NCBI GenBank assembly: GCA_029876055.1
Contig: CM056874.1
Span: 6,510,001 to 6,574,000, forward strand
Origin: Madurella fahalii
Lineage: Eukaryota; Ascomycota; Sordariomycetes; Sordariales
Direction of reading: 5' to 3'
DNA: 64,000 nt
Shown in pieces: positions 32,765 through 44,780 of the stretch. Under the pieces are notes generated by a model. The model was not told where the DNA came from and did no database searches. It saw only the letters and a program-made list of their open reading frames with translations. Positions within the stretch are counted from its first letter, which is position 1, and the number at the start of each line of letters is the position of its first letter. Both the position numbers and the translations under genes were made by a program.

Positions 32765-34530
32765 GTTGGTGCTAAGGTACGATTGGATTTGAAGGCGGTT
32801 GAGTTGTGTACATAGTAACGCGAGACTCCTGCGCCATAGACTATATACGGTGGACTTTATAATCACATAACCCCGCGGAGCATTTCTCGGACCATCCTGG
32901 CTATAAGTCCGACATGATTCCTTCGAGCTCACCGCCGCGTGCCGGTCATTAACTATTCGGGACTTGCTTTGCCTGATCTAGACCGGAGCCAGGCCTGACA
33001 CCTCCAAATGTCGTATCGGATTATCTGGCCAGGTCGAAAACCTGGTCGTAAAATCCGAACACAGAGCTGCTCTTCAAGTCATTGGACGCCAAAACGCCTC
33101 TCGGGGTGGAACGGGCCTACCGCACAACTGTTGAGATCAAGGCATTGTCCAAACTGTTACCGGCATCGCATCTATCATGGGTCCTACAGATATCTGCAGC
33201 AGATCAAAAGGAAAAGACAAAAGCCAGAAGAGGCAAGTCGGCTTGTTTACCAGCTCGTTGTGGACGCTCCGGGGCCGAGATAGTATATACCTACCGGCGT
33301 AGCACTGAGAATGCCGGCCGGAACGCACAAACTGGCAAAATCAAGCCGGCAGCTGGCAATCTAGGCCGAGCCTGCCGGGTTTACACTACCTTAGCTCCGT
33401 GACACATTGGGCTCTCTGAAAGATCCAAGCATTGGGAGGCTAAACCCTAACGAGCCCAGGTACCTGTGCCGACGAAGCACAGGGACAAAAGGTCAGGCTA
33501 TAGCAGCCGAGAGTCCTGGCAACTGACTGGTCAGTAATTGGATCGCATTGCTATCTGCGGGAGAGCAGGGCTCCCGAGATGCGACCCTTTCGCCAGCGGT
33601 TACCCCAGGATAGCGCAGTGTTTTGCATCACGCCGTTCTATATCCCACAGGCTGCTTAGTTGGTGCTTAGCTCTTATGTAGTCACAGCATGTGGCTTACG
33701 GTTCTCTGACCGATTGCTCGATGGAAAGTTACATGACCGTGGCTTATGACTCAGCCGTGTTTGTATATGCATGTTTGCTATGTGGCTGCGCACAGCATAT
33801 TTGAACAGACCGTTGCCCACTGGGTAGCGTCGGATGTGGGCTAACAGATGCAGTATTCGGCCAGGAGAATGGGTATACCTTACCTGGTCAGACAAAGGTG
33901 TACAGATGACGGTGAGATGTGGCGAGTTTAGCGGATATCTTGCTGAGCAATGAAGAACGGAGATACGGATTTAACTCAGGAAGGCCAGGAAAACGTTAAT
34001 AACTTGTGCCATCCTACACCCCTTGGTGCTCAGCGATAGAATGAGGATGCGGCAAAAGACAACGAGAGAAACTATCGCCTAAATCCCGTGGCAAACAGAA
34101 GCACCAGCCGCAACGTCTGAGTCATCGTGGAACTAAATACCCGACTTTGGTCTAGCTTGATACCCGTCGATGTGATGTTCGTGCGCTCCTCATGACAAGA
34201 TCTCCAAAACCTCGTTTGTGGCTGAAACGAAGCTCTTCACCACCGTCTTCTTGCTTGGAGCCCTGTGCGTGTTAACGATGATGTCCGAGGCCAACCCGTG
34301 CATATAAAAATAAGCGACGTAAAGGGGAATGCAAGCGTCAGGTTCCAGGCTATACGGACACTTCGTGGGTAGAAGAATCCCGTGCTTGCCTCAGGTAAAT
34401 ACCAGGTACTTCCCGGCAAGCAGCAAACCCAACGCAACGCATAACAGAGCCAGCAAGTGATTAGAAGAAACCAAGCACAAACACCCAGCCACCCTTTTAC
34501 CACCCTCCCCATCACGATAATAATCATCCT
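32765..34530. other. Gene-poor stretch
   Basis: About 1.77 kb. Frames at 33008-33402, 33674-33895 and 34237-34527 show no domain. The right end is the 3' region of the GPCR gene. Nothing else was recognised. Confidence 0.4.
32841..32847 (-). promoter_or_regulatory. TATA-like element of the small secreted protein gene
   Basis: TATATAG on the minus strand, about 80 bases upstream of the start codon at 32764. Confidence 0.35.
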
Positions 34531-36420
34531 TCATAAAGAACCCCCCCTGAAAACCCTCACATTCCCCACCGCCCTGTGCGCGCTCCTGGGATGCGTCCCA
34601 ACCCTGACCAGCTCCTGCGCGTCAACAAGCCCACTTCCTCCAGGGCCTCTCACATATCCCCCATCCCCACCAGCCTCCCCATACCCCGCGCCCTCCCCCA
34701 ACCGCAGCACGCTGCCAGCACCGCACCTTACGCCCGTCGATCCAAGGAACATCAGCAGCGGCCGGCCCCGCTTCCTCCGGAGCAGTCCCGCCACCTCCTC
34801 CCGCAGCACGCCCCAGCTGGTCGCCGCGAAGATGACGGCGTTCCACACGCCCTGCAGCGGCAGCACCACGGCGCCGGCCAGGTTGAGCGCGTAGCTGGTG
34901 CGCGCCGGGTACGCGAGCGCGTACACGCGGTTGATGCTGCTGGGCGTCCAGGTGACGAGCACCGAGATGGCGAAGACGAACGACGTCCGCAGGTACGCCA
35001 GCTTGACTGGGTCCAGGCTGGCGAGTTTGGCGGTGAAGCGCGACCAGAGGGCTACTTTGTTGCTGCTGTTGCTGTTGCTGCTGCGGTTGCTTCTGCTTCT
35101 GCTGCTTCTGAAGGGTCTTGCTGATTTTCGGGGTTGGTTGTTGGGATTGGTATTGTTGGCGGTGGTGATGGTGGTGGTTGTAAACGGGTTGGGGTGGGGG
35201 GTACGGTGGTGGTGGTTGTTGCTACTATTGTTGTTTGCGGCGGGGGATGCTCGAGCGGCCGGGGAGCTTCGTCGCTGCTCGAGGTCGTCGACTTCTTCTT
35301 CGTCGTCGTCCTCGTCGTTGTCTTCGTCGTGGGACGCCCAGGGGTGGAGGCGCGGGGTTGACTGGATTTTGGGTAGGACCGGGGTAATGGAGGCGGCTGG
35401 CGTTAAGGGGAGCGTCACCTGGCTGTGGCGGCTGGAGGGCTCAGCGGTTACCTGGACTACGGTGGTTACGGTGCCGTAGCTGGCTTGGCGCCCCTGTTTG
35501 TCGAGCGAGACGGTCAGCGCGCAACGGGGGGGGGAGGGTGGGCAAGCTGAAGGTACAGAGTGCCGGAAAGAGACCCTGCGAAGACGAACCTTCTCTGAGG
35601 AACCTTCAAGCTCAATGCCAGAGGTGTCCTTTGCCTGGTTGCTGAGTGTCAGGTTGCGCAGCTGATTGCGCTGGTGGAACACATGATAGCCGACTGCTAC
35701 GTAGATGACGGCAGATAAGACAGTGCACATCCAGATGGGCAGATAATAGGTAAAGATTCGCAGCTGGTTGTAGTTGTCCCCGATCCAGCACCATAGCTGA
35801 TAGTAAACGTTAGGTTATCGCTGAACCCTTCCATCAGGGCCCAGAGGCGAACACTCACCGTAGCATTTCCGTAGATGCGCTCACCGTTGGGCGCATAAAC
35901 GAGGCAGATCAGGGCCGGAAGCGCAGGTAGGCCAAAGCACAGGAGGCAGTAGAGCCACATGTGGTTGTAGTTGGGATGGTAAGCCATGAAAAACACCATG
36001 TACACGTTGACGGCCATGGCGAACGACCACCAGGGGTCCGATTGCATGAACCTGAGGTGGGAATTAGCTAGAGCCCCCCGGCAGCATTGTACCATGATCC
36101 TTCGGCTGCATGATAAACACTCACATTTCGAGCAGAAATGCCTGAGCCTGGCACAGGGCCGACGAGTCTCCAGCCAGGATTCCAGCATATCCGATAAGAC
36201 ATGCAATACTGGCGCCGACATTTGCGACCGAGGCGAAAAAGATGAAAGTGTTGGGAATGGTCCGGACCCTCTTGAAGAAGGAATAGGCAATGAAGATGAA
36301 GACGACGCCAACCAGACTGATAGAGGCACCGAACCTCTCGACGTGCTGGATGGTATCGCGTTCTGCCGCTGTGAGGTTCATGTATCCGCTTTCCCCTGGG
36401 ACAATCCTGAGTCCATCCAT
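34531..36420 (-). CDS. cAMP-receptor-like (CRL) family seven-transmembrane GPCR
   Basis: Three exons, 36420-36125, 36051-35859 and 35796-34531, give 584 residues. Exon 1 encodes an N-terminal tail with a possible N-glycosylation site (YMNLT), TM1 (ISLVGVVFIFIAYSFF) and TM2 (NTFIFFASVANVGASIACLI). Exon 2 holds TM3-TM4 (FAMAVNVYMVFFMAYH; LYCLLCFGLPALPALICLVY). Exon 3 begins LWCWIGDNYNQLRIFTYYLP and carries TM5, TM6 (FVFAISVLVTWTPSSINRVY) and TM7 (VVLPLQGVWNAVIFAAT). WCWI after TM4 and the TM1-2 pattern are typical of Dictyostelium cAR-like fungal receptors. The third intracellular loop is about 200 residues with Asn, Ser and acidic runs. It couples presumably to a heterotrimeric G protein at the plasma membrane; the ligand is unknown. 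Confidence 0.9.
35050..35340. repeat. Low-complexity coding tract in GPCR loop 3
   Basis: Clustered CTG/TTG/GTT and GTC trinucleotide runs. On the minus strand they encode Asn/Ser, Asn/His/Thr and Asp/Glu-rich segments of the large third intracellular loop. Confidence 0.6.
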
Positions 36421-39080
36421 GATGAGGGGAGGGGCTGAAACACGAAGCCAAAGGGCGTAAGGATATATTAGATGGTAGGTAACCGGAAATGGCAGTCTTG
36501 TTCGATGTGGCTTGTCTGGGGTGGTCAGTGGCTTGTGTGTGTTGGATAGCTGCCAGGCTGGCCGTGGATCGTCGTTGGCTGTTGGTGTGAAGGGTTCTTG
36601 CCTCTGGTTTTCGCGAGCTGCAGTGAGCTAAGACGGGCTGAGCCCGGAAGTATTACTCAACGGCCAAGTGCCGATGGGGCTTTCGTGCTCGGCACTGGGG
36701 AGCTGATCGCCCTACACGATATCGATGTTTGTCCCCGTGTCTGCAATGCGTCGCCAGTAGCAGACCTATCGACGATCGACATGAAAGCCAAGAGATGCGG
36801 CGTGGCAGACAGACGCGGGGTGATGTGCCGGCAAGGAATCGGGTTTGTCTAGGGAAACCGTAAGGCACTCGAGTAGGAAAACCTGGGACCTCGCAGTGGT
36901 TAACCTAACACGAGGACAAGGCCGGCAAAAACACTTCGAGCGTTGTAGGAAAGAGGGCAGCGGCTGCACGCCACCTGCCGGAAAGCGAACCTCGACGTGA
37001 CCAGGCGAGTCTATAACCCCACCAGATAGGTTGTGGTAGATGGCTGTCTAGATGAAGCCAGTGCAGCCAGAGCCACAGCATGAACTCTCGGATAACCCGG
37101 ACGGCAACTCGGCCGTGTGGCCTCAGTCGGGTTACCGCTATCGTGCCAGCAGGTCATTAATTCTATCTCTTCTCCATCCGGAGTCGGGCTGTGATACATG
37201 GGCGGTAAGTGATGGTCATTTGTGCTGCTGTGGCCGGCCTGGTCCCCCAGAGAATCGGATTTACGCCAGATTGTCTGTACGACTTGATGTTGTCGCCTCG
37301 GCCAGTTGATTGGGCAGCATCGAGTTGCTTACGGGATCACTGCAGGCTGTCCCTCATATTAGGTCAACCAGGTAAAGTGATTTAACACGGCTCTGACAAG
37401 GAAACTGGGGACACATCAATTGTGCCAGATCGCTGGGAAAAGCAACTGCCCAGATGGCAGGGCGACGTGGCTTTGTCAAAGATGCAAGTGTGAGAAACAT
37501 CTGCACGTCACGGCTACTGTTTGGGGCACTAGTCAGAAGGCCCGTTTGCTTTGAGGCGTTCTTGGCGACATGGAAGTCAAGGTGGAATGGGTGTGTTGAG
37601 CGGACTTGGCCTGGGCGAACAATCATCACAGCCCTCAGCCACGCTGCCCCTAAGTCAAGGAGGCTAGCACAGATTCGGGAAGTGGCTGGCTTAGGAAACC
37701 AGAAAGCGGTCGGCACAGCCCGGGACATGGCGGGAAACCCCAGTCGAAGCACGGAGTTGAGAAAGGTGCCGCGGGTTGGTCATCCAAGTCCCTCAACCCC
37801 CCTCACTGACTGGGTACCCACAAATGCAGCCTCCCATCCATTAACATGTCCATTTGGTTTCCTCTTTGGCGCGCATGCTTTGGATACGCGAGTTACCCTG
37901 GAAATTACATCGACGGCGTGTCCGAGATCGTGTTGATCGCAACCCTGAGCGTCCAAGATTCCCGCCTTCTACTTGGCGCCTTTACTACTACTTCTCGTGC
38001 CATGTAAGGATGCACCGACCACAGCGGAGACCCCTGACAACGCGGGCCAGCGGATGTCCGGCTGGTCTTCTCTTCTCGGCTACCTGCCTATGCAGGCGCA
38101 TCGACGGACGCCGATGTCTTCGGCCATTGGCGGCCCGTGGGCTTTCTCGAGCAGCGGGTAACACAACATTCCAGCTCAGAGGATGCCCGATCCTTTTCTT
38201 CGCAGCTCCTCGTAGGCTTTTGTAATCCATTAAAGGCGGTCTCCCGTACTGGGGTCCACGGCGGCCCAAAGGCGCGAGCAGTCATTTCCTTGTTATGATA
38301 TATGCTGCATCCCACTCCATCAATGCAGGTAAGCGGCTTGGTGTGAGATCATATGCTCAGTTTTCTGGTGACATTTTGCGCGACAGTTCGTGGTATGCTG
38401 TGTCTCCACGATCCCCGCTTGAATACCACGTCTCGGGAATCTCTTCGGTGTGTTTTCCCGAGTCGGACACATGGGGTATCGACAGCCAGGGCCGGGACAT
38501 GCACCTCGCGTTTGACGACCTGGTCTGGGACATTCCCACTATTGTACCTGCATTCGCGACTACTAATTTTATCCCGCCTGGCATCTGATGCGGAATCGTA
38601 CCGGAATTGCGGCCATGTGGTACACGCCCCCTTTGGGGATATCCCCAGCGCTGTCCTATATTGTAAGGTTCCGAATCGCTCATGGCGACTGACATGATAC
38701 AATGATGGTGATAAAACAACCCGTTTCAACGGGCTGGACATCACGTTGATCTTCTGTTTGGTAATTACTTGCTTCTATCACGAAGTAGACCTCTAATGGC
38801 TATCTCTGGTGGTGGGAGATCGTGTTAATAGGCTTACCGTATCCCACCTACGATATCAAAAGCCGTTTCGTCCGGTACATCATGCCATTCTCGTTAATAA
38901 CCGAGTTAGGTGTCCTTGTTTCAAAGTCCAACTTGCGCAAGCAAGATAAGACCGGAAACTACATACATGCGAGCAAAACACTGATCGGGACAACATTCGG
39001 AATCTGGGAATGGGCAAGCGATTTGAGCCGGGATTTCATATGTAATGACCTCTCAACGAAAAAGGAGCTGTCGCTATGCG
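36421..39080. other. Gene-poor stretch, GPCR promoter side
   Basis: About 2.66 kb. Frames such as 37454-37936, 37354-37752 and 38349-38744 overlap on both strands and carry no domain. No tandem repeat or tRNA was seen. Confidence 0.4.
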
Positions 39081-41433
39081 CTACCGCCGATATACCCCAT
39101 CGATCACGTAATCCTTCTTTGGCCCTTTCACAGAGTATGCCAGTCTCCAGTCCCTGAGGTTGACGGCGACAAAGTGAAACTGATACTTGACATCGTAAAA
39201 GTCGTCGACGCACAAGTGGCCCGCTTTAGCCTCCCAGCCCTTACCGTCGACCTCCTCATCTTCCGGGACGAGGAATTCAACCTCGTGAAACAAGTAGTCG
39301 GCCCGCTTCTGATCGTCCGTCTTGACGAACCACACGCTTAATTTATCCCTCCTCTCATCATACCGCCAGACGTAGCGCCGCGTTGCACGGAAGGTCAGTC
39401 CATTATCTGCTCTGAAGTCTCCCTCCTCGATGTAGAGATACTCCATTCCCGGGTCACCGTCTTCGCCAAGGGCGTCAAAATCTAGCTCGCGGCCATCCCG
39501 TGTTCCATCTCGCAGCAGGAATTTGGCGGTGCCGCTAAAGTGTCCGCTCGGATGGCTAGGCAGCTTGCTGACAAGATCCCGCTCCAACTTCCACTCGCCG
39601 AGAAGAGAGCGGAAGACCGCCTTTGCGACAAACCTTGCAGAGGACAGCCCCGCCCACGCGGTGGTCTCGGTCTGCCGGAGCGACTTGGTGACTTCAGCCT
39701 GCTGAGACTCGGTCAGGAATCGAGAAGAATACCGGGCTGGTGTCAAGATGTCCATCTCCTTGCCTGCTGGCGGCGCCGTCGGCATCTTGCCCAGATGCGG
39801 AGATATCTTCAGGCCGAGGGCGCTGGAGAACTCCTGCATAAGCCACGGGTAATCACCCATGGGGAATTGGGACGCATGAGGGTCAGTGCGGAGGTTGATC
39901 GTCTGCTGGATGGAGATATCCGTTGATAGAGCATCTTTCAATGAGCGGGGCAGAGACGGAGAGGATGGGCCGCCAGCCATCCACAACGCTGTGAGAAAGC
40001 GAGCCTGCATTTCCATGACCCCCCAGTACGGCGACCGGTAGAATCCGACAAAGCCAAGATTCGGGACGGCGGGGTGGTGGGTGCCGTGAAATGCCAAGGC
40101 AACCGTGTTATTTAGATCAGACGGGGAGAGAGACAGCGTCTTTTGAACCGATGCTGGAAGGAACGAGATTGAAGAAGATGCCTCGAAGCCCGTTGCCAGT
40201 ATCACTGCGGCAATGTCGCTGATCTGGGCGTTTGAGGGCGAGACCGTCGCTTGACGGCCTGAGAGAGTTTCAAGCTTGCCGTGAGAGACGGAAATCAGGC
40301 CGGAGCGAACGAACTCCATGTAGCTATCGCTGACAGCGAGAAATGGCGGGTCGCTAGTGTCAGAAGTCGAGATTGAAACAGCGGGCGAGAACATGGACTG
40401 ATCGGTGCCAAGAGCTGCTTGGTAGATTGAATGAACAATCTTGGCCGCCTCAGGCGAGATGTGCCCTTGCGAGTTCGTCAAAGGCCGGATTCTCTTGGAC
40501 AGATCGTAAGATCCCAAGTCTAGAGGGAGAAAGGGAGGGGCCGAAGATGCGGGCTGCGATAATTAGATGACAGTGTTAGTGGCCGGTGAACTAAGCCCAG
40601 AGCAAAGGTTGTTACTAGCCCTTACCTTGGGAGAAGTGTGCAAAGGAAAAACCCATACGGGCTTCTGGATAATGTGATGCACAGAGTACTTGTCCGGATT
40701 CGATACTGGACTCGGTGCTGGGGAATGCACGGCCGACGAGAGGTGTGAGGCAATCGTGCCTGCGATTTCAAACCCGGACATCTGGCCGCCGACAATCAGA
40801 ATTCTCCCCCCTTCTCCATTTGTTTTGCCGAGGAGACCCTGGAGATCTCGGTACTGGCTACTGTGGATAACCGGAACCTCGCCATCTCCCAGGCTGATTT
40901 TCGGAACTGATGGCTTGCCGAAAAAGCCGGAAGCAACTAGGAGGTAGTCAAAGGTCTGTTCGGTTACCTCGCCGTTGATAGAATGGGCTTGAACCCGCCA
41001 ACCCGCCGGGGACGACAGCGGCTCGGCCTTCTCGACGCGACTGCCAAGATTGAGCTTTGCCTCGCGGCAGTATGTCTGTAGGTAGCGATCAAGATATTGG
41101 CCGACCTGCCATGCCCGCGGCAGATGGGGAGCGTCTTCTGGCCAGGCTAGATCGCTGAACTGGACGGTATGTCTGCTCTGATTTGCTACCATGAGGGGGT
41201 GGACGAGACCGGCGCCGTCATCCTTTCGTAGGGGCCACAAGCCGCCGATGCGGGTTTGTGCATCGAACAAGGTTACGTCGAAAGCGCCCTTCGGCGCATC
41301 CTGGAGCAGCGACTTGGCGGCTACAAGGCCGGAAGGCCCAGCACCTGGTTTGGTTAACGATCACGGCTGAGGAACCGGAATGTGAAACTGACTCACCGAC
41401 GATGCAGACCTTCTTGGACATAGCGGCAGACAT
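39081..41433 (-). CDS. FMO-like flavin monooxygenase fused to a DUF6314-like domain
   Basis: Three exons, 41433-41397, 41344-40626 and 40553-39081, give 742 residues. The FAD-binding site is KVCIVGAGPSGLVAAKSLL (G13-A-G-P-S-G18), followed by TLFDAQTRIGGLW. The FMO-type linker is SGFFGKPSVP...HSSQYRDL. The second nucleotide-binding motif is ILIVGGQMSGFEIAG (198-203), where the middle Gly is Gln. An ATGF motif follows (VILATGFEASS). From about 570 a second domain begins: LLGEWKLERDLVSKLPSHPSG, GTAKFLL, EYLYIEEGDF, RRYVWRY, AGHLCVDDFYDVKY and a C-terminal GPKKDY. This order matches DUF6314, a small beta-barrel-like family usually found alone. Substrate unknown. Introns have donors GTGAGT and GTAAGG. 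It is head-to-head with an MFS gene 3.3 kb away, too distant to call a cluster. Confidence 0.85.
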
Positions 41434-44400
41434 AAGATGTGCCCGGCCGAGGCTTGGCTCACTGTCGCCCTTCAGGGGCCGAAGCCGGGATCGAGCCGTG
41501 AGCGGGAGACGAACCCGCAACAGGATGGGCGGCAGAATGAGGGAAGATTATCTCGGAAATCAGAATCCAAAAAAAGAATCCAAGATAAAATAAAAATGAA
41601 TAAAAACTTCACATTAACTAGGTGAGGATGAGCTGTCGGGGTGTTACTCTGGTGTGTTTGGAATCAGCCGCGGAGAGAGGGCCGGAAGTCGCATATGCAA
41701 AGCCCAGGAGGGAGGGGTTTTGGCCTTTGTTGACGCCTTGAAAGGGCCCTAAAATTGGAACCAAAAAGCTTGGATGACGGGAAGACGCTAGAGACGCTAA
41801 ATTCCGATCCAATGGCTCTTCCGGAAGATTACATAATTTTTCGGAGCAGATGCAAGTTGCTGACTGGTGACTTCATCTGGCCTGGTTTCGAAGGCAAAAA
41901 CAACAGTCTACGACTCATCAAGTCGAGGCCTCCGGGGTGCTCCCACAACTGATTGACGCTCTCTGGTAGATTTTGAACACCCGCCTCCTACAGCACAACA
42001 GCAGTGCATGCACGATCCTGCTACTGCGGTAGCCTTGATCCGTCTTGATCCCCAGACGGCATGGCCGATGCCGTGTAGCGGAAAATTTCTCCTCTTGTCA
42101 TCGGTGGCAGCTAGCGACGGCGGGGCAGGCGACCCCAAGATGCCGGCAAAGGCAACACAGCACCTGCAGTTGCCGCAGCCGTAGAAATGCGCGTTGAGCA
42201 TTCCCCTCACCCCGACAACCCGACTCCACGGTTAGCCTTCTCGGATCCGGCTGGGCGAGGCGGTGAATGGTCTTGTGCTTTCTCAAGCGAGTGCGCTTTT
42301 TAGAGCTGAGATGCTGCCACCGGTTACAAAACTCTCCCATCCGCCCCGCCCCCCTCCCCCCGGGGCATCCCTTGACAGCATAGACCATACGACGGCAACA
42401 CCATGCCTCTCAGTTCTCAAGTTGGTATCGGGCTTTGGTGATGGGGATCTGGTAATCGGAGTCCGGCTCCCCGTGCCAAGGTCGACTGGAGCCCGATTTA
42501 GAGTTGTATGGGCATGTCTGGGCAGACTGCCTCCCGTCTTGGCAGACGCATGTCTTGACGTCCTGGTTCCGGCCCTTTCGGAAAGGGCCCAAAAAAAAAA
42601 GAAAAAAAAAAAAAAGATTGATTTCTTTTTAACGTCGTAATTACTTCCATGGCGTGGGTGTCTTGCCTGCGGTTAAGGCTTTGATTCCCGGCGCGACGCA
42701 ACGAATTGTGAGTTTGGTGGATAAGTCAAATTGGACGCCCCTCAGCGCCGCGGATACCTGCATGTTCAGGTAGTAATGTTATCAATCCCAATACTCCGTC
42801 AACAATGTTTTGCAATTTCCTAGCTCCGGCCGCAGCAGAGACGACCTGGCTCAGGACAATCTCGCACCGGCATAAAACGGTCCCGCGGATGACTTCCTGG
42901 GAGCTTCGAAGACACCCGAAAGATACCTTAGTAAGGTGCCCTGGTCCAATATGCGGGTCCTCATGGAAGTTGTCTGCGCCGAAGTTGTTAAGCTGTTGCC
43001 AATCGCCTGCTGCAACAACGCCGCCGCTAATTATGGCGAGAAATTCGACGCGCCCGACAAGCCCGCCGCTGAGGCTGCGTGAAGTGGCCGAAAGAAACCC
43101 TTCGGAGTTGCCGTGAGTGGTGCTCCCCGATGAAGTCTTTGTGCAACGGACAAAATTGCTTGCCGAGCCGGGTTGCCCGCATCCACGAGATTGCGCCGGC
43201 CCAGAGACGGTCTCGGACCGGCCTTGTTCTTCTTGTCAGTCTCTAACACTTTTCACTCGATGCGCGACATTGATGGCGCAACAGCGACGACGCAAGTACC
43301 CCCCTACTCGCTCCTTTGCGCGGCGTGCCAAGTCTCTACGTACCTAGGTACTGGTGATGCTGCGACCCCTGAGTCTGGGTGCACAATAATCAGCCCTTTC
43401 ATCAGGCACAACCTCGACTTTTGTTGCTCCGGCACGGCATCCTTCTACCTGGTATCTGTGGCCCATCGTGCACAAGCCATACTAGCATCAATGCAACACG
43501 TCTCGACCGCGAGTCGAATGATAGAGCCCTGCCTTGAGCCATTTGCGTGAGAAGTCAATGGCGAGACAAGCAGGGTCTAAAAGTATTATGCAGGGCTTAT
43601 TCTGGGGACTCACCGGCCTGCAGCCCCAATGTCCTATGTCTTATACCCTTGCTGCAGACTCGGATGTCCTGCGCGCGCCGGATGCCGACTAACAGCCACC
43701 AAATGCCCCGGTTCACGGCACGATACTCAGACCGACGCCCGGGAATGAACCTAGCGGTTCCGATAGGCATACGTTGCAACTTGATTTCATCCTTGTTTAT
43801 TGTCCGCACCGGTCGCCGCTGGCGTCTACAGCCTCGGCTGAGACGGAGGAAGCGAGCACGAGCCCGGAACCGGTGACCAAGTCCTCAGCGTTCTGGTGCC
43901 GTGATCTGTTTCAGATCGGCGCGCAGCCAGGGCCATGTAGGGCTGTATTAAGCAGGCAAATGCTGGTGCATGTGTGGGCGCCTTATTCCGACGCCCTGAT
44001 GGTGATCCATTTATCGTTGCACCTAGGAGAGCGCACAGGCCACATGAGCGGAATTCCATCTGCCGAAGCCCCAATGTTTGCGAGCTGCCCGGCCATGGCT
44101 TACTCAGGAGAGACACAAGCCGCGCTGTGGGAGGGTGCCATCCGTCCTGCGTGGGCGTACGGATATGGCGTCGTTTATAACCTGCCCCAGGAGGACTAGC
44201 CCTCCGCATTCCGCCCCCTGTCCTGCATTCGATGTTTCTTCCGGCAGCGCCCTCAGCGACCCCCACAAACGTTGATCTTGCCCAATCGCGCATGCGCGAT
44301 CAACACCACGCAACCTTGCTGACAATACCAGGGTGCCATTGATGGCTGCAAGAAGTTATCTCCGAGCTTGACCTACCCATGGCCCCGTTTTTATGATGGT

Positions 44401-44780
44401 TCGTGCTCTCTCCGCACGAAGCAGGGATACGTAACCCTTCGCTGGCACTTGCTAAACAGCCAAGCTTGGAACGCTCCGCCGAGGGTTTGACCGGAATCAG
44501 GCCGATTATGAACTACGGATGAGTATGTTTACGCTGGTCTATCTTCTCCTCCTTTCCCGCTTGAGTTGTCGTACGTTTTCGCGTTCTACATTGTTCGCCT
44601 CTTTCGCTCTCGCCACTGCCCGGGACACACCCTTGTTGCAGCATCCTCTGCCGTAACCTACCTGGCTCCCCCCGCTCCGGCATAAGACACTTTGCGTATA
44701 CCGACAAAAACAAGATCATCATCGAAACAACCTACCCCGCCATCACAGAAGCGCAGCTTCACCGCGGCCACACCGCCACC
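41434..44780. other. Gene-poor stretch
   Basis: About 3.35 kb between FMO (-) and MFS (+). Frames such as 42263-42640, 43173-43550 and 43774-44199 show no domain. It includes a hairpin plus A-tract at 42571-42615. No transposon protein was recognised. Confidence 0.4.
42571..42615. repeat. 9-base hairpin followed by an A-rich tract
   Basis: GGCCCTTTC, one base, then GAAAGGGCC forms a near-perfect inverted repeat. It is followed at once by about 25 bases almost entirely A. No coding context. Confidence 0.7.

Noticed and set aside
34898..35479. 193-residue plus-strand Leu/Val-rich frame
   Set aside because: Produced by trinucleotide repeats coding the GPCR loop on the other strand; the run of Leu/Val is not a membrane protein.
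43774..44199. 141-residue frame in the 41.4-44.8 kb gap
   Set aside because: No recognisable motif or splice context; an equal-sized antisense frame exists.
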